NCBI GenBank assembly: GCA_029865445.1
Contig: JAOUGY010000259.1
Location: 1 to 5,579, forward strand
Direction of reading: 5' to 3'
Length of the DNA stretch: 5,579 nt
Source: Acidimicrobiia bacterium
GTDB lineage: Bacteria > Actinomycetota > Acidimicrobiia > Spongiisociales > ZC4RG35
Below, piece after piece: positions 1-4,706 of the stretch. The translations under genes and the position numbers were made by a program. Positions within the stretch are counted from its first letter, which is position 1. The number at the start of each line of letters is the position of its first letter. The notes beneath the pieces were generated by a model, which saw nothing but the letters and a program-made list of their open reading frames with translations, was not told where the DNA came from and made no database searches.

Positions 1-1
1 G

Positions 2-1408
2 TTCGCAGTGCAACGCCGGGGAACCGGCACGGTGGGGAAGGTGTTCGGTCCTGTGATGGTGGTGTGGTTCATCACTCTGGCCGTGTTGGGAGCCATTCAC
101 CTCGGAGACGCTCCATCCGTATTCGATGCCGTGAATCCGGCGCACGCAGTTTCGTTCTTCGCCGAGCACACCGGGCGCGCGTTTGCGGCGCTCGGGTCGG
201 TGTTTCTCGTGGTCACCGGCGGAGAGGCGCTGTATGCGGACATGGGTCACTTCGGAGCGCGACCAATCCGCATCGGCTGGTTCACGATCGTGTTCCCCTC
301 CCTACTCATCCACTACTTCGGTCAGGGGGCACTCCTCCTCGCCCACCCCGAAGCGATCGAAGCCCCGTTCTTCCTGATGGCACCGGGGTGGGCACTCGTC
401 CCGCTCGTGTTGCTCGCCACCGCCGCGACCGTGATCGCCAGCCAGGCGCTGATCTCGGGCGTGTATTCGATCACGCTGCAGGCCATCCAACTCGGGTACG
501 CCCCTCGTGCTCGAATCACTCACACATCCGCCACAGAGCACGGCCAGGTCTACATCGCCAATGTGAACTGGGTCTTGATGCTTGCCTGTATCGCGCTTGT
601 CATCGGGTTTCGGACATCCGGGAACCTGGCGGCCGCCTACGGAGTCGCGGTGACGGCCACGATGGTCATCACCACGATCCTGTTCGCTGTGTATGCCCGG
701 CATGCTCTCGGTTGGAGATGGGCGCCGCTGGCTGCCCTCATCACTCTCTTCGGGGTCATCGACCTGGCGTTCTTCGGCGCCAACATCCTCAAGATCCCGG
801 CCGGCGGATGGTTCCCGCTCGTTGGAGGGCTCTGTGTATTCGTGCTCCTGACGACGTGGAAGACGGGCCGTTCGCTCGTGTACGACCGTACGATGCGAGG
901 ACGTCAAGAGATCCGGCCCCTGGTCGAGTCGCTCCGAGGGAGCCAGTTCCCACGTGTCGAGGGGACCGCCGTCTACATGACGCCGAACTCCAACGAGGTC
1001 CCGCCCGCGTTCCTGGCCAATCTTCGGGCCAACCACGTTCTCCACGACCACATCGTGTTTCTGTCGGTTACCACCGAACCGGTGCCTCACGTCCATGCCT
1101 CGGAGCGTGAAGAAGTCATCGATCTCGGTGGAGGGTTCCACCGGGTCACGCTCGCCTACGGCTTCATGGACGACCCCGACGTACCGTCGGCGTTGAAGGC
1201 ACTAGTGGGCGTTTCTGTGAGCTTCGACCCCGACCACACCACGTACTTCCTCGCTCGCGAGGCGATCAAGGTGACCACCTTGCCCGGAATGGCATCATGG
1301 CGGGAGCGGTTGTTCGTGTTTCTGCATCGCAATGCCGCATCTGCGGCCCGCTACTTCGGGTTGCCGGATCGCCGGACCATCGAGATCGGCGTGTCGGTAG
1401 AGCTCTGA
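2..1408 (+). CDS. kup: Kup-family potassium uptake transporter, 3' portion (5' end outside window)
   Basis: Inner-membrane K+ uptake protein, probably a K+/H+ symporter of the KUP/HAK/KT family. The frame is open from base 2 with no start, so the gene begins upstream; about 468 residues are present against a usual 600-700, so the first transmembrane helices are missing. Visible family hallmarks are the GGEALYADMGHFG signature (218-256), the following IHYFGQGALLL helix, the helix and loop with SGVYSITLQAIQLGY, the AYGVAVTATM helix, and a final hydrophobic block ending near 865. The hydrophilic C-terminal domain carries GTAVYMTPN, VPPAFLANLRANHVLH, YGFMDDPDVP, TTYFLAREA and the closing YFGLPDRRTIEIGVSVEL, all in family order. 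There is no frameshift. It converges on the sua5-like gene with 3 bp between stop codons. Family assignment is near certain; ion specificity and coupling are inferred from the family. Confidence 0.97.
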   Translation, partial: FAVQRRGTGTVGKVFGPVMVVWFITLAVLGAIHLGDAPSVFDAVNPAHAVSFFAEHTGRAFAALGSVFLVVTGGEALYADMGHFGARPIRIGWFTIVFPSLLIHYFGQGALLLAHPEAIEAPFFLMAPGWALVPLVLLATAATVIASQALISGVYSITLQAIQLGYAPRARITHTSATEHGQVYIANVNWVLMLACIALVIGFRTSGNLAAAYGVAVTATMVITTILFAVYARHALGWRWAPLAALITLFGVIDLAFFGANILKIPAGGWFPLVGGLCVFVLLTTWKTGRSLVYDRTMRGRQEIRPLVESLRGSQFPRVEGTAVYMTPNSNEVPPAFLANLRANHVLHDHIVFLSVTTEPVPHVHASEREEVIDLGGGFHRVTLAYGFMDDPDVPSALKALVGVSVSFDPDHTTYFLAREAIKVTTLPGMASWRERLFVFLHRNAASAARYFGLPDRRTIEIGVSVEL

Positions 1409-1411
1409 GGT

Positions 1412-2404
1412 TCACGCCCCCAGCACGTGGCCGGAAGCGGCGCGGGTGAGCCGATCGTCGATGGCTCGCCCGAGCCCGGCCCGGGAGGTGAGTTCGGCAA
1501 CGATCATCGTCGGCTGCCGTCCATCGATCGAACGCAAGACGCGGTAGAGCCGGGCGGCAACCCCCGGAAGCGACGAGCGACTCCCGAGCGGGAAGAACTC
1601 CCAACCCTCAGGCATCGGCCTCGCGGTCTCGTCGTACCCCAGGTACACGCCACCGTCGGGCGGAAGTGGGACACGATTGCGTGGATCCATCACCGCCATC
1701 GGGGTCAGAGGTGAGTAATGCCGTACTGCCTGCCCGGGCGATTCGGAATCGCGGGCGCTTCCCTCGATGCACTCGACGTCCAGTTCGTCGACGGGCAACG
1801 CTCCGTGTCGGAGTACCACCACATGATCCGACTCGAGGCGAACGACCGTCGACTCGATGCCAAGCGTGGTGTCTCCGGCATCGAGGACGAGGTCGCACCG
1901 GCCGGCGAGGTCCTCGAGGACGTGGTCGGCGGTGGTTGGGCTGACCCGACCGAACAGGTTCGCGGAAGGCGCCGCGACGGGTGCCCCCACGGCCTCGATG
2001 AGCGCCTCGGCGATCGGGTGGGCGGGCGCGCGTATCGCCACGGTGGCGAGGCCGGCCGTCACCGTCGGGGGAATCCGGGGCCCCCTCGGAACAACCATCG
2101 TGAGCGGTCCGGGCCAGTGCCGGGCCGCCAAGGAGCGAAACAGAGCGCTCTGTTCGGCGACGACGCCGGTGAGGTCCATCGATCGGGTGACGTGGATGAT
2201 CAGCGGATCGTGTTGAGGACGCTCCTTCACGGCGAAGACCCGGTCGACTGCCACCGAGTCCTCGGCCAGGCAGCCCAAGCCGTACACGGTTTCCGTGGGG
2301 AACGCGACCAGGCCGCCTCCTCGCAAGAGGTCGGCGGCGCCATCGATGACTCCTCCATCGATGTTGTCGGGGTCGACCCGAACCCTGATCGTCACGAAGG
2401 ACAT
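1412..2404 (-). CDS. sua5: L-threonylcarbamoyladenylate synthase, Sua5/YwlC type (YrdC + Sua5 domains)
   Basis: Cytosolic enzyme that makes threonylcarbamoyl-AMP from L-threonine, bicarbonate and ATP, the first step of the universal tRNA t6A37 modification. The 330 residues match the long two-domain Sua5 form rather than the ~190-residue TsaC. The YrdC domain (about 15-205) shows FPTETVYGLG (35-44), the KERP phosphate-binding loop (60-63), HWPGPLT (96-102), AIRAPAHP (123-130), the PVAAPSANLFGRVSPT block (142-157) and GIESTVV (182-188). The interdomain linker is PGQAVRHYSP (223-232), as in Sua5 proteins, followed by the C-terminal Sua5 domain ending in GLGRAIDDRLTRAA. The ATG at 2404 gives a normal N-terminus, but I see no clear Shine-Dalgarno before it. 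It is convergent with kup and divergent from the PH-like gene. The transfer step would need TsaD/B/E, which are not in this window. Function assignment is firm. Confidence 0.96.
   Translation of the reverse strand: MSFVTIRVRVDPDNIDGGVIDGAADLLRGGGLVAFPTETVYGLGCLAEDSVAVDRVFAVKERPQHDPLIIHVTRSMDLTGVVAEQSALFRSLAARHWPGPLTMVVPRGPRIPPTVTAGLATVAIRAPAHPIAEALIEAVGAPVAAPSANLFGRVSPTTADHVLEDLAGRCDLVLDAGDTTLGIESTVVRLESDHVVVLRHGALPVDELDVECIEGSARDSESPGQAVRHYSPLTPMAVMDPRNRVPLPPDGGVYLGYDETARPMPEGWEFFPLGSRSSLPGVAARLYRVLRSIDGRQPTMIVAELTSRAGLGRAIDDRLTRAASGHVLGA
1443..1472. repeat. Hairpin just past the kup stop, inside the 3' end of the sua5-like gene
   Basis: The arms 1443-1452 (CGGGTGAGCC) and 1463-1472 (GGCTCGCCCG) pair over 10 bp with one T-G wobble and a 10-nt loop. 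It lies 34 bp after the kup stop codon, so it could end or stabilise the kup transcript, since the 3-bp gap leaves no room for an intergenic terminator. No T-run follows on either strand, so it is not a classical intrinsic terminator and may only reflect coding sequence. Confidence 0.35.
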
Positions 2405-2493
2405 GTTACGGCCGCGCCCCGGGCCGCACCGCTGCTTGACTGGACGGGTGCACGCGGGCGCTCACACGTGACGGTCTTCATACTCGTGCTGTG

Positions 2494-2527
2494 GATCGTG
2501 CTCACCCGCGCCGGGTCGAGCACGATC
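2494..2527. repeat. Long near-perfect palindrome in the divergent spacer
   Basis: GATCGTGCTC (2494-2503) is the exact reverse complement of GAGCACGATC (2518-2527). Between them, ACCCG (2504-2508) pairs with CGGGT (2512-2516), leaving a CGC loop and one unpaired C at 2517. The whole is a 15-bp stem with a single bulge. It sits in the 156-bp spacer between the divergent sua5-like start (2404) and the PH-like start (2561), ending 33 bp before the latter. No T-run follows on either strand. It could be a repressor operator or an RNA hairpin in the leader of the PH-like gene; the sequence alone does not decide. Confidence 0.7.
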
Positions 2528-2550
2528 ATCTGGCCGGAGTCGAATCGACC

Positions 2551-2555
2551 GGAGG
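2551..2555 (+). promoter_or_regulatory. Shine-Dalgarno GGAGG deciding the 2561 start
   Basis: GGAGG lies 5 nt before the GTG at 2561, a strong match at normal spacing. The in-frame upstream GTG at 2468 has no comparable site, so this motif decides the start of the PH-like membrane protein. Confidence 0.75.
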
Positions 2556-2560
2556 CTCCG

Positions 2561-2980
2561 GTGAGTCGCTCGGTCCCGCTCGACAAGACGGCAGTGTGGC
2601 TCGAGGCGGGTCTGTCGCTCGTCGTCATCGTGGCCACGCCCTGGGCTTTCACGTCGTCGCAGGTCGACTCGCTGGAACGATTTGGCCTGCTGGCACTCCT
2701 GCCCCTCATGGTCTGGCACGCGTCCGATCGATTCGCCAAGGTGCGAGCGGGCTGGCTGGTGAGGTTCGACGATTCGGCGATCTCGATGTCCGGGCTGCCG
2801 GGACGGTCCATCGCATGGGACGACATCGAATCGGTGGCGCTCCGGAACGTGAGGTTTGGCCCCGACGACGTGGTCGTGCGGGGCGCGAGCCGGCGTCTCG
2901 TCCTCGACACCCAGTTCGCAGACATGGACGACGACGATTTCCAACAATGGGTCGTGGCGTCAGTCGCCGAGCATCGGTGA
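2561..2980 (+). CDS. Small membrane protein with bacterial PH-like C-terminal domain
   Basis: Protein of 139 residues with no recognised specific function. It begins with a short polar stretch, then a hydrophobic segment (about 11-30, rich in L, V, I and A), a short charged loop, and a second hydrophobic segment (about 39-51). The remainder is soluble, about 65-139, with VRFDDSAISMSG, then RSIAWDDIESVALRN, then a strand-rich stretch and a terminal helix containing DDDDFQQWVVASV. The pattern of a strand followed by 'I-W-D-D-I-x-x-V' is typical of small bacterial PH-like domains (bPH families) placed after two membrane helices. The GTG at 2561 is chosen for its GGAGG site; an in-frame GTG at 2468 would add 31 residues, including another hydrophobic run, but lacks a ribosome site. 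The same-strand RibD-C gene follows after a 66-bp gap or slightly less. Domain call is moderate; role unknown. Confidence 0.75.
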   Translation: MSRSVPLDKTAVWLEAGLSLVVIVATPWAFTSSQVDSLERFGLLALLPLMVWHASDRFAKVRAGWLVRFDDSAISMSGLPGRSIAWDDIESVALRNVRFGPDDVVVRGASRRLVLDTQFADMDDDDFQQWVVASVAEHR

Positions 2981-2993
2981 GCCGGTGACCGAT
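2973..2993. repeat. Inverted repeat over the stop of the PH-like gene
   Basis: ATCGGT (2973-2978) is the reverse complement of ACCGAT (2988-2993) with a 9-nt spacer, spanning the TGA at 2978-2980. A second, overlapping perfect palindrome, ACCGATCGGT, occupies 2988-2997, and CCGAT (2989-2993) can also pair with ATCGG (3002-3006). There is no T-run. It could be a weak transcript end or an operator for the RibD-C gene; chance is also possible in sequence of this composition. Confidence 0.3.
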
Positions 2994-3024
2994 CGGTTCG
3001 TATCGGAGGATCCGGTGGTGACCA

Positions 3025-3030
3025 GGGAGG
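3025..3030 (+). promoter_or_regulatory. Shine-Dalgarno GGGAGG upstream of the RibD-C gene
   Basis: GGGAGG is the best ribosome site before this gene. It is 16 nt from the first canonical start (GTG 3047), too far for normal use, but exactly 7 nt from the in-frame ATC at 3038. This is the basis for proposing a non-canonical start. Confidence 0.55.
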
Positions 3031-3046
3031 CCATCTCATCCGCAGC

Positions 3047-3649
3047 GTGACCTACTCGATGAATGTCTCTCTCGACGGCTACATCGCCGGGCCGGATGGC
3101 GGGTTGGGCTGGTCGGTGCCCGACGCCGAGGTCTTTCGCTTCTGGATCGATGACATGCGAAGGGTCGGCATCCACCTGATGGGGCGCCGGCTCTACGAGA
3201 CGATGTTGTACTGGGAGACCGCCGACCAGGATCCGTCACTCGACGACGCCGAACTGGAATGGGCTGCCCTCTGGAATCCGCTCCCCAAGGTCGTGTTCTC
3301 CACGAGCCTCGCGGAAGTCCAGGGCAACGCCCGGCTGGTCTCGGGCGATGTGCGGTACGAGATCGAACGCCTCCAGGCCGAGCAGGTGGAGGGCGACATT
3401 GCCATCGGGGGAGCGACGTTGGCGGCTGCAGCGGCCGAGTTGGATCTCATCGACGAATACCGGACGATGATTCATCCCGTATTGATCGGCGGTGGCACTC
3501 CGTTCTACTCACCCGGTCGGCGGCGGGTGAAGCTCGAACTCGTGGAAAACCGCAGCTTCGATTCCGGAGTCGTGTATCTCCGCCACCGCGTGGTCCGAGA
3601 GGATCAACGGACGTGGGCCAGCGCCGGCACGGCGATGAACTCTCGCTGA
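3047..3649 (+). CDS. Dihydrofolate reductase family protein (RibD C-terminal domain-like)
   Basis: Cytosolic protein of about 200 residues with the RibD-C/DHFR-like Rossmann fold, a family of NAD(P)H-dependent reductases whose members are mostly uncharacterised. The order of motifs is normal: MNVSLDGYIAGPDG (5-18), the LMGRRLYETM nucleotide-site block (44-53), PKVVFSTSL (80-88), DIAIGGATLA (117-126), LIDEYRTMIHPVLIGGGTPFY (134-154), and the final strand FDSGVVYLRHRV. The first canonical in-frame codon is GTG 3047, giving MTYSMNVSLDGY. Relatives often start with a few more residues before V-T-Y-S-M, and starting at ATC 3038, 7 nt after GGGAGG, would give MRSVTYSMNVS; no ATG, GTG or TTG exists in frame between the preceding stop and 3047. 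The true substrate cannot be told from sequence; it should not be read as the folate enzyme FolA or as RibD itself. Confidence 0.92.
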   Translation: MTYSMNVSLDGYIAGPDGGLGWSVPDAEVFRFWIDDMRRVGIHLMGRRLYETMLYWETADQDPSLDDAELEWAALWNPLPKVVFSTSLAEVQGNARLVSGDVRYEIERLQAEQVEGDIAIGGATLAAAAAELDLIDEYRTMIHPVLIGGGTPFYSPGRRRVKLELVENRSFDSGVVYLRHRVVREDQRTWASAGTAMNSR

Positions 3650-3654
3650 GCTTG

Positions 3655-3738
3655 TCAGAAGGACCCGGTGTTACCCAACATCGCCGACACGACGGCGGGG
3701 TCATCCCACAGTTCGAGAGGCAGGTCGATGATCCTCAT
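3655..3738 (-). CDS. Candidate 27-residue ORF or gene remnant
   Basis: A short open frame from ATG 3738 to TGA 3655-3657 encodes MRIIDLPLELW followed by DDPAVVSAMLGNTGSF. AGGA stands 5 nt before the ATG, and third codon positions are mostly G or C, as in the real genes here. The stop is 5 bp from the convergent RibD-C stop, in line with the tight tail-to-tail junctions elsewhere. The wording vaguely recalls N-termini of actinobacterial helix-turn-helix regulators, so it could be the truncated start of such a gene; I cannot confirm that. Just upstream on the same strand, another open frame ending in NPIEKRPTGLP stops at 3735-3737 and overlaps this ATG as ATGA, but it has no ATG, GTG or TTG start in the spacer. 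Chance is a real alternative. Confidence 0.3.
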   Translation of the reverse strand: MRIIDLPLELWDDPAVVSAMLGNTGSF

Positions 3739-3767
3739 GGGAGTCCTGTCGGCCGCTTCTCGATCGG

Positions 3768-3785
3768 GTTGAGGTACCGCTCAAC
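3768..3785. repeat. Inverted repeat upstream of the small membrane protein gene
   Basis: GTTGAG (3768-3773) and CTCAAC (3780-3785) are perfect reverse complements around a 6-nt GTACCG centre. It lies 30 bp before the GTG at 3816. It has the size and symmetry of an operator or a small leader hairpin. The rest of the 3650-3815 spacer shows no convincing -35/-10 pair; weak hairpins occur at 3667-3682 and 3682-3697. Confidence 0.45.
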
Positions 3786-3815
3786 ACGTGCCAGGGAGGT
3801 GCCGACAAGGAAATC

Positions 3816-4178
3816 GTGGGTCGCTCCTGGATCGCCGTCTGTGCAATTGCCGTCTTGCCGTTCGTGGTGGCGGCGGCGTCGTGGGTGGTCATCACGGTGG
3901 CCGAGCGGACGCGTCGTGTTCGGGCCTTGCTGTCATCGATGGGACCGACCGTGGTCGTACCGTCCGTGCACGGTCAGGTTGCGGGAGCGGTAGTCCTCGT
4001 CGGGTTGTGTGGCATGGCCGCGATCACGATCCGGGTCGCTCCGGTGGTCGTCGGTTCTGCGATCGCCGCCTGCTGGGTGGGTCGGGGATTCGTGAGCAGG
4101 CTCATCAAACCCCGCGTGCGCCTCGATGTTCGGCGCCTGGACGCCGAGATCAGGAACCTTCTGGACGAAGCGGCGTAA
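3816..4178 (+). CDS. Small hypothetical membrane protein
   Basis: I do not recognise this 120-residue protein. A hydrophobic segment at about 5-29 (from W-I-A-V to V-I-T-V-A) is followed by a basic stretch ERTRRVR, which fits a cytoplasmic side after the first helix. A second hydrophobic region covers about 55-89 and probably forms two short helices with R73 between them. The tail (95-120) is charged, KPRVRLDVRRLDAEIRNLLDEAA, and reads as an amphipathic helix. The GTG start at 3816 has AAGGA 4 nt upstream at 3807-3811, and no other start precedes it in frame within the spacer. The gene is convergent with the universal stress protein, with 3 bp between stops. Third-position GC and the plausible topology support coding. 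Function unknown. Confidence 0.75.
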   Translation: MGRSWIAVCAIAVLPFVVAAASWVVITVAERTRRVRALLSSMGPTVVVPSVHGQVAGAVVLVGLCGMAAITIRVAPVVVGSAIAACWVGRGFVSRLIKPRVRLDVRRLDAEIRNLLDEAA

Positions 4179-4181
4179 CGC

Positions 4182-4601
4182 TCAGACCGGGACACCAACA
4201 ACAGGACAGGGCGAGTCGAGGAGAATCTCCTGGGCGACCGAGCCCATGAGCAGCTTCCCTACTCGGGAACGGTTACGAATGCCGATCACGATGTACGAGG
4301 CGTCGACGCTGTTCGCCTCGTCCAGCACCGTTTCGGCCGCTTCTCCCACCAGAACCCGGGCCTGAGAGACCCCTTGGTGGCCGGCGAAATGGTCCATCAC
4401 GTCGGCCCCGAGCCGTGACATGAGCACGTCGACGAACGCGCCCTCCTGAGGAAGGGACTCGCGGTAGTCCTCGAGCCGTTCCGGCGTCAATGCATGGACC
4501 GGTACGACGGTCAGGCCCAGGGCCTTGCCGATTTCGATCGCCTTCGCTGCCACCTTGGGGGCCGAGGCGCCAAGATCGATCGCAGCCAGAACGGGGGTCA
4601 T
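4182..4601 (-). CDS. Universal stress protein (UspA family)
   Basis: Small cytosolic single-domain protein of the UspA fold, 139 residues, usual length for the family; members bind ATP or other nucleotides and act in stress survival or regulation. The N-terminal strand is PVLAAIDLGASA, with the conserved Asp at 9. The nucleotide loop is G107-I-R-N110, then nine residues, then G120-S121, which fits the G-2X-G-9X-G-S/T motif except that the middle Gly is Asn. It ends in the typical ILLDSPCPVVGVPV. ATG 4601 is preferred: GAGG sits 5 nt upstream and the resulting MTPVLAAIDL is the usual short N-terminus. A GTG at 4607 would add two residues with no better ribosome site. It diverges from the methyltransferase across a spacer with a candidate promoter for each. 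Family certain; physiological role not deducible. Confidence 0.94.
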   Translation of the reverse strand: MTPVLAAIDLGASAPKVAAKAIEIGKALGLTVVPVHALTPERLEDYRESLPQEGAFVDVLMSRLGADVMDHFAGHQGVSQARVLVGEAAETVLDEANSVDASYIVIGIRNRSRVGKLLMGSVAQEILLDSPCPVVGVPV

Positions 4602-4630
4602 CCTCACCTCATGTTCGCTTCAACCCGAAC

Positions 4631-4661
4631 GGTATACAGATTTTCTCCTTCCGGTCGGCAA
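4631..4661 (-). promoter_or_regulatory. Candidate promoter of the universal stress protein gene
   Basis: On the - strand TTGCCG (4661-4656) serves as a -35 candidate and TATACC (4636-4631) as -10, with a rather long 19-bp spacer. A start near 4624 would leave a leader of about 23 nt containing the GAGG ribosome site before ATG 4601. Matches are partial; no experiment supports it. Confidence 0.45.
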
Positions 4662-4671
4662 ATCGAGTCAC

Positions 4672-4698
4672 TTGCCGTCGGGTCTTTGGGCGTATTCT
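4672..4698 (+). promoter_or_regulatory. Candidate leaderless promoter of the methyltransferase gene
   Basis: TTGCCG (4672-4677) and TATTCT (4693-4698) form a -35/-10 pair with a short 15-bp spacer. The -10 fits the TANNNT consensus of actinobacterial housekeeping promoters. Its end is 8 nt before the A of ATG 4707, so transcription should start at or within two bases of the start codon, giving a leaderless mRNA. The AAGG two bases from the ATG is too close to act as a ribosome site. Confidence 0.5.
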
Positions 4699-4706
4699 CG
4701 AAGGCC

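Noticed and set aside
64..1110. 348-codon open frame on + within kup
   Set aside because: Arg/His/Pro/Gly-rich out-of-frame translation of kup; no domain and no ribosome site that would justify it.
302..1141. 279-codon open frame on - inside kup
   Set aside because: Antisense to conserved Kup sequence, with a charged D/E/R/G-rich peptide typical of high-GC shadow frames and no recognisable domain.
1443..1472. Classical intrinsic terminator for kup or the sua5-like gene
   Set aside because: The stem is good but no T-run follows on either strand; reported only as a hairpin.
2436..2441. TTGACT as -35 box of a promoter for the PH-like gene
   Set aside because: No acceptable -10 lies 16-19 bp downstream (the sequence there is GC-rich), and CATACT at 2479-2484 is far too distant.
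2468..2560. GTG 2468 as start of the PH-like protein, adding a third hydrophobic run
   Set aside because: No Shine-Dalgarno, and the added segment is largely the palindrome. Kept as a possible alternative only.
1718..2980. 420-codon open frame on +, antisense to most of the sua5-like gene and continuing into the PH-like gene
   Set aside because: Up to 2404 it is the shadow of a firmly identified gene on the other strand and its peptide is low-complexity, rich in R, G, D and V. Only the part from 2561 has a ribosome site and protein-like composition.
4494..4706. Upstream in-frame extension of the methyltransferase to 4494
   Set aside because: It would overlap the stress-protein gene antisense and cross its promoter region; the family N-terminus and the -10 box both point to ATG 4707.
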